Part shown: piece by piece, positions 1 to 8,571 of the stretch
How the letters are laid out: every line of letters begins with the position of its first letter
Numbering within the stretch: the stretch's first letter is position 1
Origin: Massilia mucilaginosa
GTDB taxonomy: Bacteria > Pseudomonadota > Gammaproteobacteria > Burkholderiales > Burkholderiaceae_D
Assembly (NCBI RefSeq): GCF_011682145.1
Contig: NZ_WHJH01000005.1
Location: 186,001 to 250,000, forward strand
Length of the DNA: 64,000 nt
Direction of reading: 5' to 3'
Position numbers and translations under genes: made by a program
Notes under the pieces: generated by a model
The model's input: only the letters and a program-made list of their open reading frames with translations
Database searches by the model: none
What the model was told of the DNA's origin: nothing

Positions 1-276
1 CAGCGGCGCGGTACCCTTGCCGTCGGCGTCCAGCGCGACGCTGACCGGCAGGACTTTTTCGCGCACCGATTTATCGGGCGAGACGGCGCGCACGCCGCTG
101 ATCGAGACGGCCAGGCGGCGCGGCGAGGCGTAGGCGGTGGCGACGCTGTCGTCGGACAGGAAGTCGCGCGATTTCAAGCCATTGTTGATGCCGGCGGCGA
201 AAGCGGCGCCCAGTTTGGCCAGCGCTTTCGGCGGCAGTTCTTCGGTCAGCAGTTCGACGAGGAGAGTTTGAGTCAT
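1..276 (-). CDS. glyS: glycine--tRNA ligase beta subunit (N-terminal part)
   Basis: This is the first 92 codons of the beta subunit of the tetrameric (alpha2beta2) bacterial glycyl-tRNA synthetase; the rest lies beyond the left edge of the window. The N-terminus MTQTLLVELLTEELPPKAL is the family signature. Two ATG codons stand in tandem (279 and 276). I chose the second because it gives the usual start, and a GAAAGA Shine-Dalgarno-like stretch lies upstream of both. It begins 18 bases after glyQ ends, on the same strand, so the two subunits are made from one message. Confidence 0.95.
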   Translation of the reverse strand, partial: MTQTLLVELLTEELPPKALAKLGAAFAAGINNGLKSRDFLSDDSVATAYASPRRLAVSISGVRAVSPDKSVREKVLPVSVALDADGKGTAPL

Positions 277-293
277 CATTCTGTTTTTATCTT

Positions 294-1205
294 TCAGGCG
301 GCGAGCGGCGCTTTGGGAGCCATCGGGAATCCCAGCTTTTCGCGCGAGTCGTAATAGGCTTGTGCGACCAGGCGCGACAGCGTGCGCACGCGCCCGATGT
401 AGGCGGCGCGTTCGGTGACCGAAATGGCGCCACGGGCGTCGAGCATGTTGAAGCTGTGCGAGGCCTTCATGATCTGCTCGTAGGCCGGCAGGGTCAGTTC
501 GAGTTCGATCAGGCGCTTGGCTTCCGATTCGTGGTTGGCGAACTGGGTGAACAGCAGGTCGGTGTTGGCGTGCTCGAAGTTATAGGTCGATTGCTCGACC
601 TCGTTCTGATGGAACACGTCGCCGTAGCTGAGCGACTTTTTGACACCGTTCTCTTCCCACTCGGTCCAGACCAGGTCGTAGACGTTTTCGACGCCCTGCA
701 GGTACATGGCCAGGCGTTCGATGCCGTAGGTGATTTCGCCGAGTACCGGTTTGCAGTCGAGGCCGCCAACTTGCTGGAAATAGGTGAATTGCGTCACTTC
801 CATGCCGTTCAGCCACACTTCCCAGCCGAGGCCCCAGGCGCCCAATGTCGGGCTTTCCCAGTCGTCTTCGACGAAGCGCACATCGTTCTTTTGCAGGTCG
901 AGGCCGAGCGCCTTGAGCGAGCCCAGGTACAGGTCGAGGATGTTTTCCGGCGCCGGTTTCAAGACCACCTGATACTGATAGTAGTGCTGCATGCGGTTCG
1001 GGTTTTCGCCGTAACGGCCATCTTTCGGGCGGCGCGACGGCTGCACGTAGGCGGCACGCCAGGGTTCCGGTCCGATTGCGCGCAGGAAGGTGCCTGTGTG
1101 AAAGGTGCCCGCGCCGACTTCCATATCGTATGGCTGGAGCAAGGCGCAGCCCTGCTTGTCCCAGTAGGTTTGCAAGGTCAGGATAATTTGTTGAAATGTG
1201 AGCAT
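294..1205 (-). CDS. glyQ: glycine--tRNA ligase alpha subunit
   Basis: This is the catalytic class II subunit that charges tRNA-Gly with glycine in the cytoplasm, working with GlyS encoded just downstream. The 303-aa product has the expected length and conserved blocks such as [15 protein letters not shown] at the start, [17 protein letters not shown] and [16 protein letters not shown]. The open frame runs on upstream to 1262, but the family's N-terminus corresponds to the ATG at 1205, so that start is used. The gene follows lnt in the same direction. Confidence 0.97.
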   Translation of the reverse strand: MLTFQQIILTLQTYWDKQGCALLQPYDMEVGAGTFHTGTFLRAIGPEPWRAAYVQPSRRPKDGRYGENPNRMQHYYQYQVVLKPAPENILDLYLGSLKALGLDLQKNDVRFVEDDWESPTLGAWGLGWEVWLNGMEVTQFTYFQQVGGLDCKPVLGEITYGIERLAMYLQGVENVYDLVWTEWEENGVKKSLSYGDVFHQNEVEQSTYNFEHANTDLLFTQFANHESEAKRLIELELTLPAYEQIMKASHSFNMLDARGAISVTERAAYIGRVRTLSRLVAQAYYDSREKLGFPMAPKAPLAA

Positions 1206-1309
1206 CTTGGTGGCTGTCGCGCGGCTGACGGCGCGAACGAATGAGTTTGCTAAAACGACCAATTTTAGCGGGTTTTAGCGGGACGCTGGGGGGCAAGTGA
1301 TTGACAACG

Positions 1310-2869
1310 TCATGTTTGCTGCGTTTTTGCAAAGTTACGGCCCGAGAAGCAGGCAACGCCGAACGCCAGCGCCGACAGTAGCAGGAACAAATAATTGCCC
1401 ATGCGGATGAATGGCGTCATGCCGCCCATCCCCTGCACCTGGGCCGCCAGGATGCCGTGGGTGTACATCGGCAAGGAATTGACGATCTTGCCGCGGCCAT
1501 CGATCACGACCGTCGCGCCGGTGTTGGTGGCGCGCAGCATCGGACGCCCGGTTTCGAGCGAACGCATCTGGGACATCTGCACATGCTGGGGAATCGCCAC
1601 CGATTCGCCGAACCAGGCCAGGTTCGACACGTTCAGCAGCATGGTGGCGGGGCGCGGCATGTTGCGCAGCTGCATGGCGATTTCTTCGCCGAACACGTCT
1701 TCGTAGCAGACATTCGGCAGCACCAGCTGGTCCTTGACGGCAAACGCCGGCTGGACTTCGGCGCCACGGCTCATGTCGCCCAGCGGAATGCGCATCATGT
1801 CGACGAACCAGCGAAAGCCGGCCGGGACGAACTCGCCGAACGGCACCAGGTGATGCTTGTCGTAGCGGTAGGCCTGGCCGGACGGGCTGAAACCGATCAC
1901 GCTGTTGGCATAGCTGCCGGGGCCGTCGGACATGGGAATACCGGACAGAACATGGCTGCCGCTGGCGGCGGCGTATTTCTGGATCGAAGGCAGGTAATCG
2001 GGCGGCAGGTACTGGGGCAGGCTGGCGATGGCGGTTTCCGGCAGGGCGATCAGGTCGGCCGGCTGGGCGGTGATCATGCCGCGATACATCTCCAGCGCAC
2101 GCAGTACGTGATCCGGATCAAACTTCTTCTGTTGCTCGACGTTGCCCTGGAGCAGGCGCACGCTGATCGGCATGCCTTGCGGCGTGGTCCAGGCCACGAA
2201 AGTGAGCCCGTAGCCGAGGCCGAGGATGGCGCCCAGCAATCCGAGGCCGGGCCAGCGCGCGCGCTGGGTCAGCATGACGATGCAACTGGCGCACACGGCG
2301 GCGATCACGCCGATGCCGTACACGCCGACGATGGGAGCAAAGCCGCCGAGCGGGCTGGCGTTATGGGCGTAGCCGGTGGCAACCCAGGGGAAGCCGGTCA
2401 AAATCCAGCCGCGCATCCAGTCCGACAAGCCCCACATGAAGGGCACTATCAGGAGCAAAAAACTGCTGACCGGCAACGACCAGCGCTTGCGCAGCCAGGT
2501 CGAGAAACCGCTGGCAAACGCCCCGAACAAGCCCATGTAGGCGCCCAGCAGGCACACTGCCGCCACCGCCATCGGCCCCGGAATGTTGCCGAAGCGATTC
2601 ATGGTGATGTACAGCCAGTGCATGCCGGCAACCGACCAGCCGAAGCCGAAGGCCCAGCCGATCAAGCTGCTGCGGCGCACATTGGTGTCCATGCCGATCT
2701 GGTAGAACAGGAAGGCGAGCGCGAGGATTTGCAGCGGCCACCAGCTGATTGGCGCGAACGCCAGCACGCTGGATCCTCCCGCGAGGGCGGCGAACAGCAT
2801 GGGCAGCAGCGTGGTGCGGGGTGCGCGCAGCGCCGGATCGAGCGGAACGGTCGTGCGGCGCAGCATCAA
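1310..2869 (-). CDS. lnt: apolipoprotein N-acyltransferase
   Basis: This inner-membrane enzyme adds the third acyl chain to the N-terminal cysteine of lipoproteins, the last step of lipoprotein maturation. The 519-aa protein has a hydrophobic multi-pass N-terminal half (to about residue 225) followed by a nitrilase-like domain. The catalytic Glu-Lys-Cys triad is visible as E278 (ALPETAI), K338 (YDKHHLVPFGEF) and C388 (NVCYEDVFGE). Its ATG overlaps the corC stop codon (ATGA), so the two are translationally coupled. corC-lnt adjacency is typical of proteobacteria. Confidence 0.96.
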   Translation of the reverse strand: MMLRRTTVPLDPALRAPRTTLLPMLFAALAGGSSVLAFAPISWWPLQILALAFLFYQIGMDTNVRRSSLIGWAFGFGWSVAGMHWLYITMNRFGNIPGPMAVAAVCLLGAYMGLFGAFASGFSTWLRKRWSLPVSSFLLLIVPFMWGLSDWMRGWILTGFPWVATGYAHNASPLGGFAPIVGVYGIGVIAAVCASCIVMLTQRARWPGLGLLGAILGLGYGLTFVAWTTPQGMPISVRLLQGNVEQQKKFDPDHVLRALEMYRGMITAQPADLIALPETAIASLPQYLPPDYLPSIQKYAAASGSHVLSGIPMSDGPGSYANSVIGFSPSGQAYRYDKHHLVPFGEFVPAGFRWFVDMMRIPLGDMSRGAEVQPAFAVKDQLVLPNVCYEDVFGEEIAMQLRNMPRPATMLLNVSNLAWFGESVAIPQHVQMSQMRSLETGRPMLRATNTGATVVIDGRGKIVNSLPMYTHGILAAQVQGMGGMTPFIRMGNYLFLLLSALAFGVACFSGRNFAKTQQT

Positions 2870-3744
2870 TCGTGTTCGTCTTCGGGCAGCGGCAGTTTTT
2901 CCACCAGCAAGACGTGCACCTGGCGGGCGTCGGCGCGCAGTACTTCGAAGCGCATATTGGCGACATCGAAGGTGTCGCCCTTGTGCGGCATGCGGCCGAG
3001 GTGGCTCGCCACGAGGCCGCCGACGGTGTCGACATCGTCTTCGGGCAGGCTGGTGCCGAGTTCTTCGTTGAACTGGCTGATCTCGGTCAGCGCCTTGATG
3101 CGCCAGCGCGGGCCGAACTGGCCTTCCTTGATCGACAGAATGTTGTCTTCTTCTTCATCGAAATCGTATTCGTCCTCGATGTCGCCGACGATCTGCTCGA
3201 GCACGTCTTCAATCGTGATCAGGCCGGCAACGCCGCTGTATTCGTCGACGACGATGGCCATATGATTGTGATTGGCGCGGAAATCGCGCAGCAGCACATT
3301 CAGGCGTTTCGATTCGGGAATGAAGATGGCGGGACGCAGCATCTCGCGCACGTCGAAAGTTTCTTCGGCGTAATAGCGGAGCAAGTCCTTGGCCAGCAGG
3401 ATGCCGATCACCTTGTCGCGTTCGCCTTCGATGGCAGGGAAGCGCGAGTGGGCTGTTTCCAGCACCTGCGGCATCCATTCCTCGATCGGCTTGCCGATGT
3501 CGATGACGTCCATCTGCGAGCGCGGGACCATGATGTCGCGCGCGGACAGGTCCGAGACCTGGAACACCCCTTCGATCATGGACAGCGCATCGGCGTCGAT
3601 CAGGTTGCGTTCGTGGGCGTCGTGCAGGACTTCCAGCAGCTCGGCGCGGTTTTCGGGCTCGGGAGAGATCAGTGCGGTCAGGCGTTCAAACAGTGACCGG
3701 TGGGTCTTGGCGTCCGTGCGGACGTCATTAGGGTGCTCTGGCAT
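2866..3744 (-). CDS. corC: CorC/HlyC-type CBS-domain protein
   Basis: This is a 292-aa cytosolic member of the HlyC/CorC family, often called a magnesium and cobalt efflux protein. Two CBS motifs follow the segment RDIMVPRSQMDVIDI (about residues 70-200), and a C-terminal CorC_HlyC transporter-associated domain ends the protein. It lacks the DUF21 membrane domain of longer relatives, as is normal for CorC. The open frame extends upstream, but the ATG at 3744 begins with the usual MPEHPND-type N-terminus. It overlaps lnt by 4 bases. The precise physiological role of the family is still debated. Confidence 0.92.
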   Translation of the reverse strand: MPEHPNDVRTDAKTHRSLFERLTALISPEPENRAELLEVLHDAHERNLIDADALSMIEGVFQVSDLSARDIMVPRSQMDVIDIGKPIEEWMPQVLETAHSRFPAIEGERDKVIGILLAKDLLRYYAEETFDVREMLRPAIFIPESKRLNVLLRDFRANHNHMAIVVDEYSGVAGLITIEDVLEQIVGDIEDEYDFDEEEDNILSIKEGQFGPRWRIKALTEISQFNEELGTSLPEDDVDTVGGLVASHLGRMPHKGDTFDVANMRFEVLRADARQVHVLLVEKLPLPEDEHD

Positions 3745-3843
3745 AGTTGGCGTGAGCCGTTGTTGCGATAGGCGTAGGATACACCAAAAGCGCGGTTGCC
3801 TGTTTTTTGAGCGGAACCGGCCACCATGGCACAACGTATCCTC

Positions 3844-3883
3844 CGTCTCCCCCGCGCCAAGGCGGCCCTTCGCGGGGGAGACG
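3844..3883. terminator. 13-bp perfect inverted repeat, likely terminator
   Basis: Two perfect 13-base arms, cgtctcccccgcg at 3844-3856 and its complement at 3871-3883, are separated by 14 bases. The structure begins 2 bases beyond the stop codon of the degraded oxidoreductase gene (read on the minus strand) and precedes corC. A strong GC stem is clear, but no long T-run follows, so a dispersed-repeat origin is also possible. Confidence 0.5.
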
Positions 3884-3885
3884 TT

Positions 3886-5254
3886 TCAGGTCCGGCGTTC
3901 TTGACCTGCTGCCGGATGCGCTCCTCCACTCTGGATGCCTTCCAGCGTGGCCGCCGCCAGCGCGCGTTTGGCCGGCCCGTGCAGCACCTCCCCATCGGGC
4001 GCGAACCTGGACCCGTGGCACGGGCAGTCCCACGACTTCCCGCCCGCGTTCCAGTGCACCGCGCAGCCCAGGTGCGTGCACGCCGCCGATACCGCCTGCA
4101 GCCCGCCATCCTCGCCCCGGTACACCGCCAGCAAGCGCCCGCCGTCGCGCAGCAGGGCGCCTTCGCCGCTCGCGATCGCGCCGGTTGCGGCCCAAAAAGG
4201 CGAGACCGTCGGACGGCTCCATCACCTCGCCCGACCAGCGGTACGCCACCTCGCCGGCGATCGGGAAGCGCCGACGCGTCCACGCCTCGATCTCGTCGTA
4301 GCGCTGCCGCGGATGCGCATCCTGGCCGGTCTTGTGATCCTGGCCGCCGACGATCAGCAGTTCATGGTCGGCGCCAGTGCCGGCCGGGGCCAGGCGCACG
4401 TAGTGGTAAGGATCTCCCGTATCCCACATCAGCACGCGCGGCAGCGCATCCTTGGGCACGCGCAGCGCCACCACGTAGGTGCGGTAGCCGGCCTGCCTGG
4501 CATGCATCGCCACGCGCTCGTTGAAGGGCGTGTTGCTCGCCACCACCACGGCGGCCGCATCGACCTGGCCATGTTCGGTCGCGACCACCTGGCGTCCCTG
4601 TTCGGCGCGCAGGCCGAGCGCGCGGGTGCGGTCGTGGATGCGCCCGCCCAGGCGTTCGATGGCGCGTGCCAGCCCGTCGAGATATTTCAATGGATGGAAC
4701 TGGCCCTGGCGCGAAAAACGCAGGCACGGGCCGGTGTCGAAGTGCAGGCCGGGCACGCGTTCGAAACGGCGCACGTTCAGGCCGAGGCGCGTGGTGATGG
4801 CGTATTCGCGTTCGAGGATGTCGTTCCAGGCGCCGTCGGGGTTGAACAGGTAGCCGTCGACGCGTTCGAATTCGCAGTCGATGCGTTCGGTGCGGATGAT
4901 GGCCTCGACGCAGTCGGTGGCCTTGCGGTAGGTGTCGGCCACCAGCGCGGCCTTGTCGCTGCCGAAGCTGCGTTCGATCTCGAAAAAGCGTTCGTCGGGC
5001 GGGAAGAAATGCGCGCTGGTGCGGCCGCTTTCGCCGGCGCCGACGCCGAGCGCGTCGAGCACCACCACCGATTTGCCTTCGCGCAGGAGCATGTAGGCGG
5101 TGGTCAGGCCCGCGATGCCGGCGCCGATCATGCACACGTCGGCGCGCTCGGTCGACATCAAGGGGGAGTAAGTGGGAAGGCTTGCGGTGGCGAGCCATGC
5201 GGATGTGGTGCCGTGCTGCGCGGGTACTGCGCTTGCCTGGTTTGTTGCTGTCAT
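3886..5254 (-). pseudogene. FAD-dependent oxidoreductase with Rieske domain, internally deleted and frameshifted
   Basis: The N-terminal 357 codons encode a DadA-like FAD oxidoreductase with the dinucleotide motif GAGIAGLTTAYMLL near residue 55 and run in frame to SDGLAFLGRN at about 4184. Sequence then continues in another frame as ASGEGALLRDG and a complete Rieske [2Fe-2S] domain (CTHLGC ... CPCHGSRF), ending at 3886. Intact members of this FAD-Rieske family carry further FAD-domain sequence between these points. The roughly 60-90 codons that should lie there are missing and the frame has shifted. Translated as it stands, the protein loses its Rieske domain. The start at 5254 has a good AGGAG site. 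A sequencing error cannot explain the missing segment. Confidence 0.8.
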
Positions 5255-5434
5255 TGGCAGGTTGCTCCTGTCTTGGTTTTCCTCTTGCTGAGAATGCCGA
5301 GTAGACCCGAAGGTGCCGCATGCCACAGTGCGATGGCATACAAATGGGGGTGAGCGGCGTCGCCTGTTCATGTAGGCCCGCAAGCCGCGTGCGCGTGCGA
5401 AAAGTACGACGACGATCTGGCCAGCCCTTGCCGG

Positions 5435-5590
5435 CTAGTCCTTCTTTTTGTCAAGGTGATGACCGAAGGCGTTCAACAGCAAGTACGGGACGAAGGACAG
5501 GGGGAACCAGAACCACTGAAGGCTACGGGCTGTCCAGGCCCAGCATCCCCAGGCCCACAGAAGAACAGTAATCTTGAGTGCTTTGTGCAT
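5435..5590 (-). CDS. 51-aa hydrophobic small protein
   Basis: A short frame encodes MHKALKITVLLWAWGCWAW followed by a second hydrophobic, aromatic-rich stretch (WFWFPLSFVPYLLLNAFG) and a basic/acidic tail (HHLDKKKD). It starts at an ATG preceded at optimal spacing by GGAG (GGAGATGCTTG). Seven tryptophans/aromatics and one or two membrane-length hydrophobic runs suggest an inner-membrane peptide. It lies between the unknown 747-aa gene and the oxidoreductase pseudogene, on the same strand. I do not recognise the family; the ribosome-binding site and composition are the support. Confidence 0.6.
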   Translation of the reverse strand: MHKALKITVLLWAWGCWAWTARSLQWFWFPLSFVPYLLLNAFGHHLDKKKD

Positions 5591-5660
5591 CAAGCATCTC
5601 CTTCAAGGAAGAACAGCCGGCGCCAGGCCAGTGGCCGGAATCAGGCGCAGGCAGCCGCGC

Positions 5661-7904
5661 CTACGCCATCGCGCCCGACTTCCACGCGTTGACCAGTTCC
5701 GGCGGCCAGAACTTGTGCGGCGCGATCATCAGGCACAGCGTGTCGGGGTGGGTCAGCAGCGGGAACCAGGCGCCGTGCAGCACGTCGGCCGGCAAATGCT
5801 TGCGGATCGCCAGGAAGGAGGAAATCATCACGCGCCGGCGCGTGAGCACGGCGGGCACCGCCAGGTCCTGCGGGCGTTGCTGTTCGCTGGCCAGGCTGCC
5901 GACGATGTGCTGCAGCGCGGCTGGCGCCTCTTTGCCCTTGTATCCGAACAGCTCCACGGCGACGCGGTGCAGCGCTTGCGGGCGCGCTTCGAAATGGCGC
6001 TCGAGGCTGTACGCCAGCAGCGCCGGCATGTCGTGCGGACCCTCGGAAAACAGGGCCTTGTTGGCCTGGACCAGCGAGGCCCACACCACCATGCCTTTTT
6101 CCAGCAGCAGGTGCTGGCGGCGGTAGATCTCGGTCAGGCTGTCGCTGCCCATCCAGGCCGGGTTGTCGGCGCAGGTGGCCGCGTATTCTTCCGGCGTGGC
6201 CGAGCGGCGCCACTTCATGATGGCGTTGCGGACCTGTTCGAGCGCCTGCTCCATCGTGGCGTCGGCCGGCCAGTCTTCGATCTGGCCTGGCTCCAGCGGG
6301 CCTGCGCGCTCGTCGGCGGCCTGCGGCAGCAGCTTGCGCGCGTAGTCCAGCAGCGATTCGGCGCGCGCATCGGCCAGCAGCGTGCCGACGGTGGCCAGCG
6401 GGTAGGTGGTGTGCTCCACGCTGTCGAGAAAAGCCATGTAGCCGCGCGCGCGCGCACGCTGGCGCGCAAAGGCCGGGTGGGCGCGCACCATGTCGTCGTA
6501 GTTCATCCACTGCCACTGGCTGGGGTCGGGCGTGGCGCCGCGCACGACTTCACCCAGATAGGCGCCGGCCGCCTCGGTCGCGTGCGCCAGTTCTTGCGCG
6601 GGGATGGCGGCGCCCTGCTGGCGCACCTGGGCCAGCCAGGCGTCGAGATGGCGCAGCGAGGCGACGCTGTAATCGAGCTGCTCGCGCGCCAGTTGCGCGG
6701 CCAGCGGCAGGGCGGACTCGCCGCTCCCGAGCAGCAGCGCGCACAGGCGCGGAATGCGGCAGGCGATATCGTCGGCGCGCGCGCAGGCGCTGGCGTCGCT
6801 CACGGCCAGCTGCGCATACCAGCGCGCCACGCTGTCATGGGCGCCGTTGACGATGTGGTCGAGCACCTGCAGGTGCGGATGGCAGACGCGCCCGCGATGG
6901 GTGCGCACCACCGTCAGGCGGCGCTGGCCGCGCGTGACGTAGCCCCACTGGCCGCCGATCTGGCTGGCGAGCACGGAGCCGAGGTAGCAGCCGGCGCGCA
7001 GCGCCCAGCTGGAGGCGACCGGACTGGCGAAGGCGGTATTGGCCGGCTGCTTCGCGCGTTCGAGCACATACCAGGCGTGCAGCTTGTCGAGCAGGGCGGA
7101 CAGCGCGTTGATGCTGGCGCCGCCGCCGTCGAGCGCGATGCCGTATTTGTCCCGCGCCAGCGCCACCAGCTTGCGCTGTTCGACGTCGGCGCTGGCATCG
7201 ATCTCGCGCGCGGCGATAAAGCCGGGACGGTGCGCGGACAGCCCCGGGCCCGGGCTGACCATGGCGGCGCTGTGCGCCAGCGGGCCCAGTGGCTCCGATG
7301 CGAGGAACAGCTGCGCGCTGGCGTCGTGCACGAAACGGTAGGACGGGTGGTAGCCGGGATTGACGCCGACGGCGGCATCGACGCGCGCGGCGAGGTTGCG
7401 CAGCACGCGCAGGGTGGCGGCGTTGCAGGCTTCGGGCCGCAGCGCCAGGTCGATCGTCATTTCCCTGGCGCTGAAATCGGCCTCGTCGAACAGCTGCAGG
7501 CCATTCGCGCAGGGCAGGCCGGGAGGCACCTCGTCGGGCAAGCGCGTTTCGAGCTGGTCGGGCCAGAGCTGCTGGGCGCTGTCGACGCGGCGCACGCCGT
7601 TGGCGCAGGCGGCGCTCAACGCCGGCGGCAGGCCGGTGGCGCCGCGCAGCGGGGTATAGACCATCTCGAGCGCGTCGTCGAACACGGCGCAGCCGAGCTC
7701 GCGCATGCACTCCCACACCAGCGCGCGCAGCGGCGCGTCGAAGCGCGGGCGCTCGAAGCCGACGCACAGGGCGCCGCCGGTGCGCCCGCCGATCAGGGTG
7801 GCGCCGGCCGCCAGGCCGTTGGCGAAGGTGATCTCGGTGTCGTGCGCGCCGCGTCCGGGTTTGCCATGGCGCGCGAGGATGGAAAGCAGTACATCGAAAG
7901 GCAT
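5661..7904 (-). CDS. 747-aa protein of unknown family with an internal duplication
   Basis: This long frame shows no motif I recognise, no signal peptide and no membrane segment. Two stretches resemble each other. Around residues 275-350 is a block with AGCYLGSVLASQIGGQW followed by HLQVLDH. Around residues 417-500 is AGAYLGEVV ... SQWQWMNYD followed by YMAFLDSVEH. This suggests a duplicated domain about 140 residues apart. The N-terminal 190 residues look like a separate domain. The start is the ATG at 7904; an in-frame GTG at 7982 would add 26 residues. It lies downstream of ybeY and interrupts an otherwise conserved gene cluster. Confidence 0.85.
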   Translation of the reverse strand: MPFDVLLSILARHGKPGRGAHDTEITFANGLAAGATLIGGRTGGALCVGFERPRFDAPLRALVWECMRELGCAVFDDALEMVYTPLRGATGLPPALSAACANGVRRVDSAQQLWPDQLETRLPDEVPPGLPCANGLQLFDEADFSAREMTIDLALRPEACNAATLRVLRNLAARVDAAVGVNPGYHPSYRFVHDASAQLFLASEPLGPLAHSAAMVSPGPGLSAHRPGFIAAREIDASADVEQRKLVALARDKYGIALDGGGASINALSALLDKLHAWYVLERAKQPANTAFASPVASSWALRAGCYLGSVLASQIGGQWGYVTRGQRRLTVVRTHRGRVCHPHLQVLDHIVNGAHDSVARWYAQLAVSDASACARADDIACRIPRLCALLLGSGESALPLAAQLAREQLDYSVASLRHLDAWLAQVRQQGAAIPAQELAHATEAAGAYLGEVVRGATPDPSQWQWMNYDDMVRAHPAFARQRARARGYMAFLDSVEHTTYPLATVGTLLADARAESLLDYARKLLPQAADERAGPLEPGQIEDWPADATMEQALEQVRNAIMKWRRSATPEEYAATCADNPAWMGSDSLTEIYRRQHLLLEKGMVVWASLVQANKALFSEGPHDMPALLAYSLERHFEARPQALHRVAVELFGYKGKEAPAALQHIVGSLASEQQRPQDLAVPAVLTRRRVMISSFLAIRKHLPADVLHGAWFPLLTHPDTLCLMIAPHKFWPPELVNAWKSGAMA

Positions 7905-7997
7905 GACAGCGCTCTCGCCGTTGACGAAGCGCTGCAAGTAAAGAAATGTGGTCACGAAAATCCCGGAAAGGTGCAAAGGCACGTCAACGCGCCACCG

Positions 7998-8028
7998 TAC
8001 ATACGATTTATATATTTGCCGTATGGTA
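7998..8028. promoter_or_regulatory. AT-rich inverted repeat, candidate operator
   Basis: The arms catacg (8000-8005) and cgtatg (8020-8025) flank an AT-rich core, in an otherwise GC-rich region between ybeY and the unknown 747-aa gene. The flanks extend the symmetry with one gap (gtac on both sides). The site lies about 95 bases upstream of the 7904 start, which suits a promoter/operator for that gene. The protein binding it is unknown. Confidence 0.35.
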
Positions 8029-8106
8029 CTTCAGAGCCCCGTTCCGGGTCCATCAAAGCGTTAGCATTGTGGAAAGAAAGTGACAGGCGCGCATGGCGCC
8101 CGGCGC

Positions 8107-8571
8107 TCAGGACGCGTAGGGATCGGGGTAGCCCAGCACGGCGAGGATGTCGCGTTCGAGCTGCTCCATTTCGGTCGCTTCGTCGTCGTCGTTGTGGTCG
8201 TAGCCTTGCGCGTGCAGCACGCCGTGCACGATCAGGTGGGCGCTGTGCTCTTCCACGGTCTTTTTCTGTTCGAGCGCTTCTTTTTCGAGCACGTCGGTGC
8301 AGAGGATGATGTCGGCGCGGGTCGGTTCATCCTCGGCGATGTCTTCGCCTTCGTTGTAGGCGAAGGTGAGCACGTTGGTGGCGTAGTCCTTTTCGCGGTA
8401 GTCGCGATTGAGCACGCGGCCTTCTTCGGCGTCGACGAAGCGGATGGTCAGTTCGGCCGGCGCGAACAGCGCCGCCTGCACCCAGCGCCGTACTTTCGGG
8501 CGCGTGATCGATTCCTGCAGGCGGGGGTCGGGATACTGGACCGACAGCGACAGCTTATTTTTTGCGGACAT
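8107..8571 (-). CDS. ybeY: endoribonuclease YbeY, 16S rRNA maturation
   Basis: This is a 154-aa single-strand endoribonuclease of the UPF0054 family, acting in 16S rRNA 3'-end maturation and ribosome quality control. The zinc-binding signature [11 protein letters not shown] supplies H116, H120 and H126. The frame runs upstream into phoH, but the ATG at 8571 yields the normal N-terminus; it overlaps the phoH end by 17 bases. It is co-transcribed with phoH and miaB, the standard arrangement. Confidence 0.95.
   Translation of the reverse strand: MSAKNKLSLSVQYPDPRLQESITRPKVRRWVQAALFAPAELTIRFVDAEEGRVLNRDYREKDYATNVLTFAYNEGEDIAEDEPTRADIILCTDVLEKEALEQKKTVEEHSAHLIVHGVLHAQGYDHNDDDEATEMEQLERDILAVLGYPDPYAS

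Noticed and set aside
5574-8309. Plus-strand open frame of 911 codons opposite the 747-aa gene
   Set aside because: It is the antisense shadow of a GC-rich gene, has low-complexity Gly/Arg/His composition and crosses several gene boundaries.
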